A stretch of 16,428 nt of DNA, from assembly GCA_017550055.1 (NCBI GenBank), contig JAFYMM010000310.1, positions 1 to 16,428 on the forward strand, written 5' to 3'. Within the stretch, counting starts at the first letter, position 1. Each line of letters opens with the position of its first letter. The DNA is from Paludibacteraceae bacterium. Lineage in GTDB: Bacteria; Bacteroidota; Bacteroidia; Bacteroidales; Paludibacteraceae. Positions 14,918-16,428 of this stretch are shown piece after piece. Made by a program: the position numbers and the translations under genes. The notes beneath the pieces were generated by a model. It saw nothing but the letters and a program-made list of their open reading frames with translations, was not told where the DNA came from and ran no database searches.

Positions 14918-15490
14918 ATGAACTACTTTCTAATCATTATATCTGCCATATTTGTCAACAACATAGTATTGGCACAATTTCTTGGTATTTGTCCTTTCCT
15001 TGGCGTATCAAAAAAGATTGACACTTCAATAGGTATGTCTGCTGCAGTAATGTTTGTGATGACTATTGCTACTATCTGCACCTATTTACTAGACAACTAT
15101 GTTCTTCAGCCACTAGGAGTGCAATATCTACAAACTATCTCATACATCCTTGTAATTGCGGCACTAGTACAAATGGTTGAAATTATTCTCAAAAAAATCT
15201 CACCATCACTCTATCAAGCATTAGGTGTATTTTTACCTCTTATTACAACCAACTGTGCTATCCTCGGTGTAGCTATATTAGTAATACAAAAAGATATGAA
15301 CCTTCTTGAAAGTGTAATATTTGCACTCTCTACTTCTGCTGGTTTCGGTCTTGCATTAGTACTCTTTGCAGGTATTCGCGAACAATTAGCCCTAACAAAA
15401 TTACCTAAAGGCATTGAAGGTATGCCAACGGCTCTCATTGTAGCAGGGCTTCTCGCAATGGCATTTATGGGCTTCTCTGGTGTTTGTTAA
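14918..15490 (+). CDS. rnfA: Rnf complex subunit RnfA
   Basis: 190 residues, six membrane helices, family NqrE/RnfA. FVNNIVLAQFLGICPFLGVS (12-31) with Cys25 and LITTNCAILGVA with Cys113 are diagnostic and supply the other half of the intramembrane [2Fe-2S] site. AGIREQLALTKLPKGIEGMP near 150-170 is also family-typical. Last gene of the operon, followed by a strong terminator. Confidence 0.96.
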   Translation: MNYFLIIISAIFVNNIVLAQFLGICPFLGVSKKIDTSIGMSAAVMFVMTIATICTYLLDNYVLQPLGVQYLQTISYILVIAALVQMVEIILKKISPSLYQALGVFLPLITTNCAILGVAILVIQKDMNLLESVIFALSTSAGFGLALVLFAGIREQLALTKLPKGIEGMPTALIVAGLLAMAFMGFSGVC

Positions 15491-15510
15491 ATAAATTAAT
15501 TACACTTATA

Positions 15511-15549
15511 AAAAAAGAACTTCCAAATTGATTTGGAAGTTCTTTTTTT
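15511..15549. terminator. Bidirectional terminator after rnfA
   Basis: Near-perfect stem of AAAGAACTTCCAAAT (15514-15528) with 15531-15545, tight loop, followed by seven T. The A run on the left makes an equal T tract for the minus strand, so it also ends the convergent ftcD gene, whose stop is 17 bases away. Confidence 0.92.
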
Positions 15550-15565
15550 ATATAAGTTCAAAATC

Positions 15566-16428
15566 TTATTTAATTTTTGCATTCACAATTTCTAAGATTT
15601 CTGCTTCAAGTTTGCAAGCTTCAGCTGCAAAAGCATTAGCTTCACCTACAAGTTTATCTGCAACTTCGCGGTCTTTAAGGCCACCAGCATTGATTTTCAC
15701 ATTAAGACAAGCTCCCAATACAGCAGCACGAGCAGCAAGCGCACCTACACCAGCATCTGACACAGAATTAGGGTTACCTTCTTCAGCCATAGCACGGATA
15801 AGAGGGAATGTTTCCATTGTAGCTTTAATAGTTTCCAATGGCACTTGAGTTGCATAAAGAGTAGCTTCTTGCATAGCAGCAGCACGAGCAGCTTTCTCTT
15901 CGTCAGTTGATTTAGGCATAGCAAATACTGCCATGATTTTGTTGAAGGCTTCAGTATCTTCATCAACCAACCAAAGGAGACGACTCATCATAGCTTGACC
16001 TTTATCTGCCCATTCTGAGAAGAATTCCCAACGAGCATCCCAACCTGCTTTGTGAGAAGAGAGGTTAGCCACCATAGTAGCCAAAGCAGCAGCGAGAGAA
16101 CCCATATAAGCTGAGATAGAACCACCACCAGGAGCTGGGCTTTCACTTGCAGTTTCTTGTGCAAAACCTGTACATGTCATATCGACAAGCTTTTTCTTAG
16201 TTTTGTCTTCGATAAGATATTCAACAACTTTTTCTTCTGGGTTAAATGGTTTGAGGTCGTCCAAGCCCATAGATTTAACAGCGATTTTGATGATTTCTTC
16301 ATCGTGAAGCCCAACAGAGCGTTGTTGTTTGCGCAAGAAATATTTACCTGCTTCAATAAGTGTTGATTTAGGAACAAGACCTACGATTTCAGCACCAGTT
16401 ACACGCAAACCACGGTTAGCAGCACAAC
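15566..16428 (-). CDS. ftcD: Glutamate formimidoyltransferase / formimidoyl-THF cyclodeaminase, C-terminal part
   Basis: Partial: the frame is open to the right edge, so the 5' end lies outside; the TTG at 16408 is an internal Leu, preceded in frame by CAANRG. About 287 residues are visible. The first ~45 (GLRVTGAEIVGLVPKSTLIEAGKYFLRKQ, in part) are the end of the formiminotransferase domain. From about residue 75 comes the cyclodeaminase domain: SESPAPGGGSISAYMGSL is its folate-site signature, followed by the all-helical body and EGNPNSVSDAGVGALAARAA. The enzyme moves the formimino group of formiminoglutamate to tetrahydrofolate and then releases ammonia, the last steps of histidine breakdown. 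The two activities are fused here; in several Bacteroides they are separate genes (from memory). Convergent with the rnf operon. Confidence 0.94.
   Translation of the reverse strand, partial: CAANRGLRVTGAEIVGLVPKSTLIEAGKYFLRKQQRSVGLHDEEIIKIAVKSMGLDDLKPFNPEEKVVEYLIEDKTKKKLVDMTCTGFAQETASESPAPGGGSISAYMGSLAAALATMVANLSSHKAGWDARWEFFSEWADKGQAMMSRLLWLVDEDTEAFNKIMAVFAMPKSTDEEKAARAAAMQEATLYATQVPLETIKATMETFPLIRAMAEEGNPNSVSDAGVGALAARAAVLGACLNVKINAGGLKDREVADKLVGEANAFAAEACKLEAEILEIVNAKIK

Noticed and set aside
15528..15848. 106-codon plus-strand frame opposite ftcD
   Set aside because: It begins in the terminator, is Ala/Ser-rich from antisense reading of ftcD, and has no signal of its own.

Overview
The window comes from an AT-rich member of the Bacteroidota, most likely Bacteroidales. 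The evidence is several perfect TAnnTTTG promoter cores (one with a TTTG element 19 bases upstream), start codons without Shine-Dalgarno sequences, lipoproteins with Bacteroidota-style lipoboxes, an rnfBCDGEA gene order and a DUF4143-type ATPase. No species can be named from the sequence alone. No tRNA, rRNA, CRISPR array or complete transposon was seen.

Layout. (1) Positions 1-3568 hold a tight, same-strand accessory operon that starts outside the window. It contains the C-terminal end of a protein with an Hsp70/actin-like ATPase signature, a one-pass membrane protein with a C-terminal beta-rich domain, a large MotA/ExbB/ZorA-like protein with coiled coils and an extra C-terminal membrane helix, and a MotB/OmpA/ZorB-like protein. 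This is the most interesting part: it looks like a proton- or sodium-driven stator related to the ZorAB motor of Zorya anti-phage systems, but paired with a putative Hsp70/actin-like ATPase instead of the known Zorya effectors. (2) Positions 3598-4290 hold a small lipoprotein and a small four-helix membrane protein, followed by a terminator shared with the convergent gene. (3) Positions 4403-5695 (minus strand) hold an AAA_14/DUF4143 ATPase with a clear promoter and three palindromic 18-base repeats just upstream of it. (4) Positions 5833-6557 are a repeat-rich intergenic island: two terminal-inverted-repeat elements of 130 and 226 bp, an 11-bp tandem array and a 7-bp tandem array. (5) Positions 6558-9380 hold rbfA, an FtsX/LolC-E-type ABC permease and a Big_2 lipoprotein. 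(6) Positions 9427-15490 hold rseC and the complete Rnf operon rnfBCDGEA, led by a textbook Bacteroidota promoter and closed by a strong terminator. (7) Positions 15566-16428 (minus strand) hold the 3' part of a fused formiminotransferase-cyclodeaminase gene that runs off the right edge.

How the genes work together. The Rnf complex couples electron transfer between reduced ferredoxin and NAD+ to ion pumping. RseC-like proteins are regular Rnf partners. RnfD and RnfG carry flavinylation motifs, and RnfG carries a second, closer match. Ferredoxin/NAD coupling and histidine-to-glutamate degradation (FTCD) fit an anaerobic, amino-acid-using gut or oral type of organism; that lifestyle is inference. 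The left-hand operon is probably independent of these housekeeping genes and could be a defence or envelope-surveillance module, also inference.
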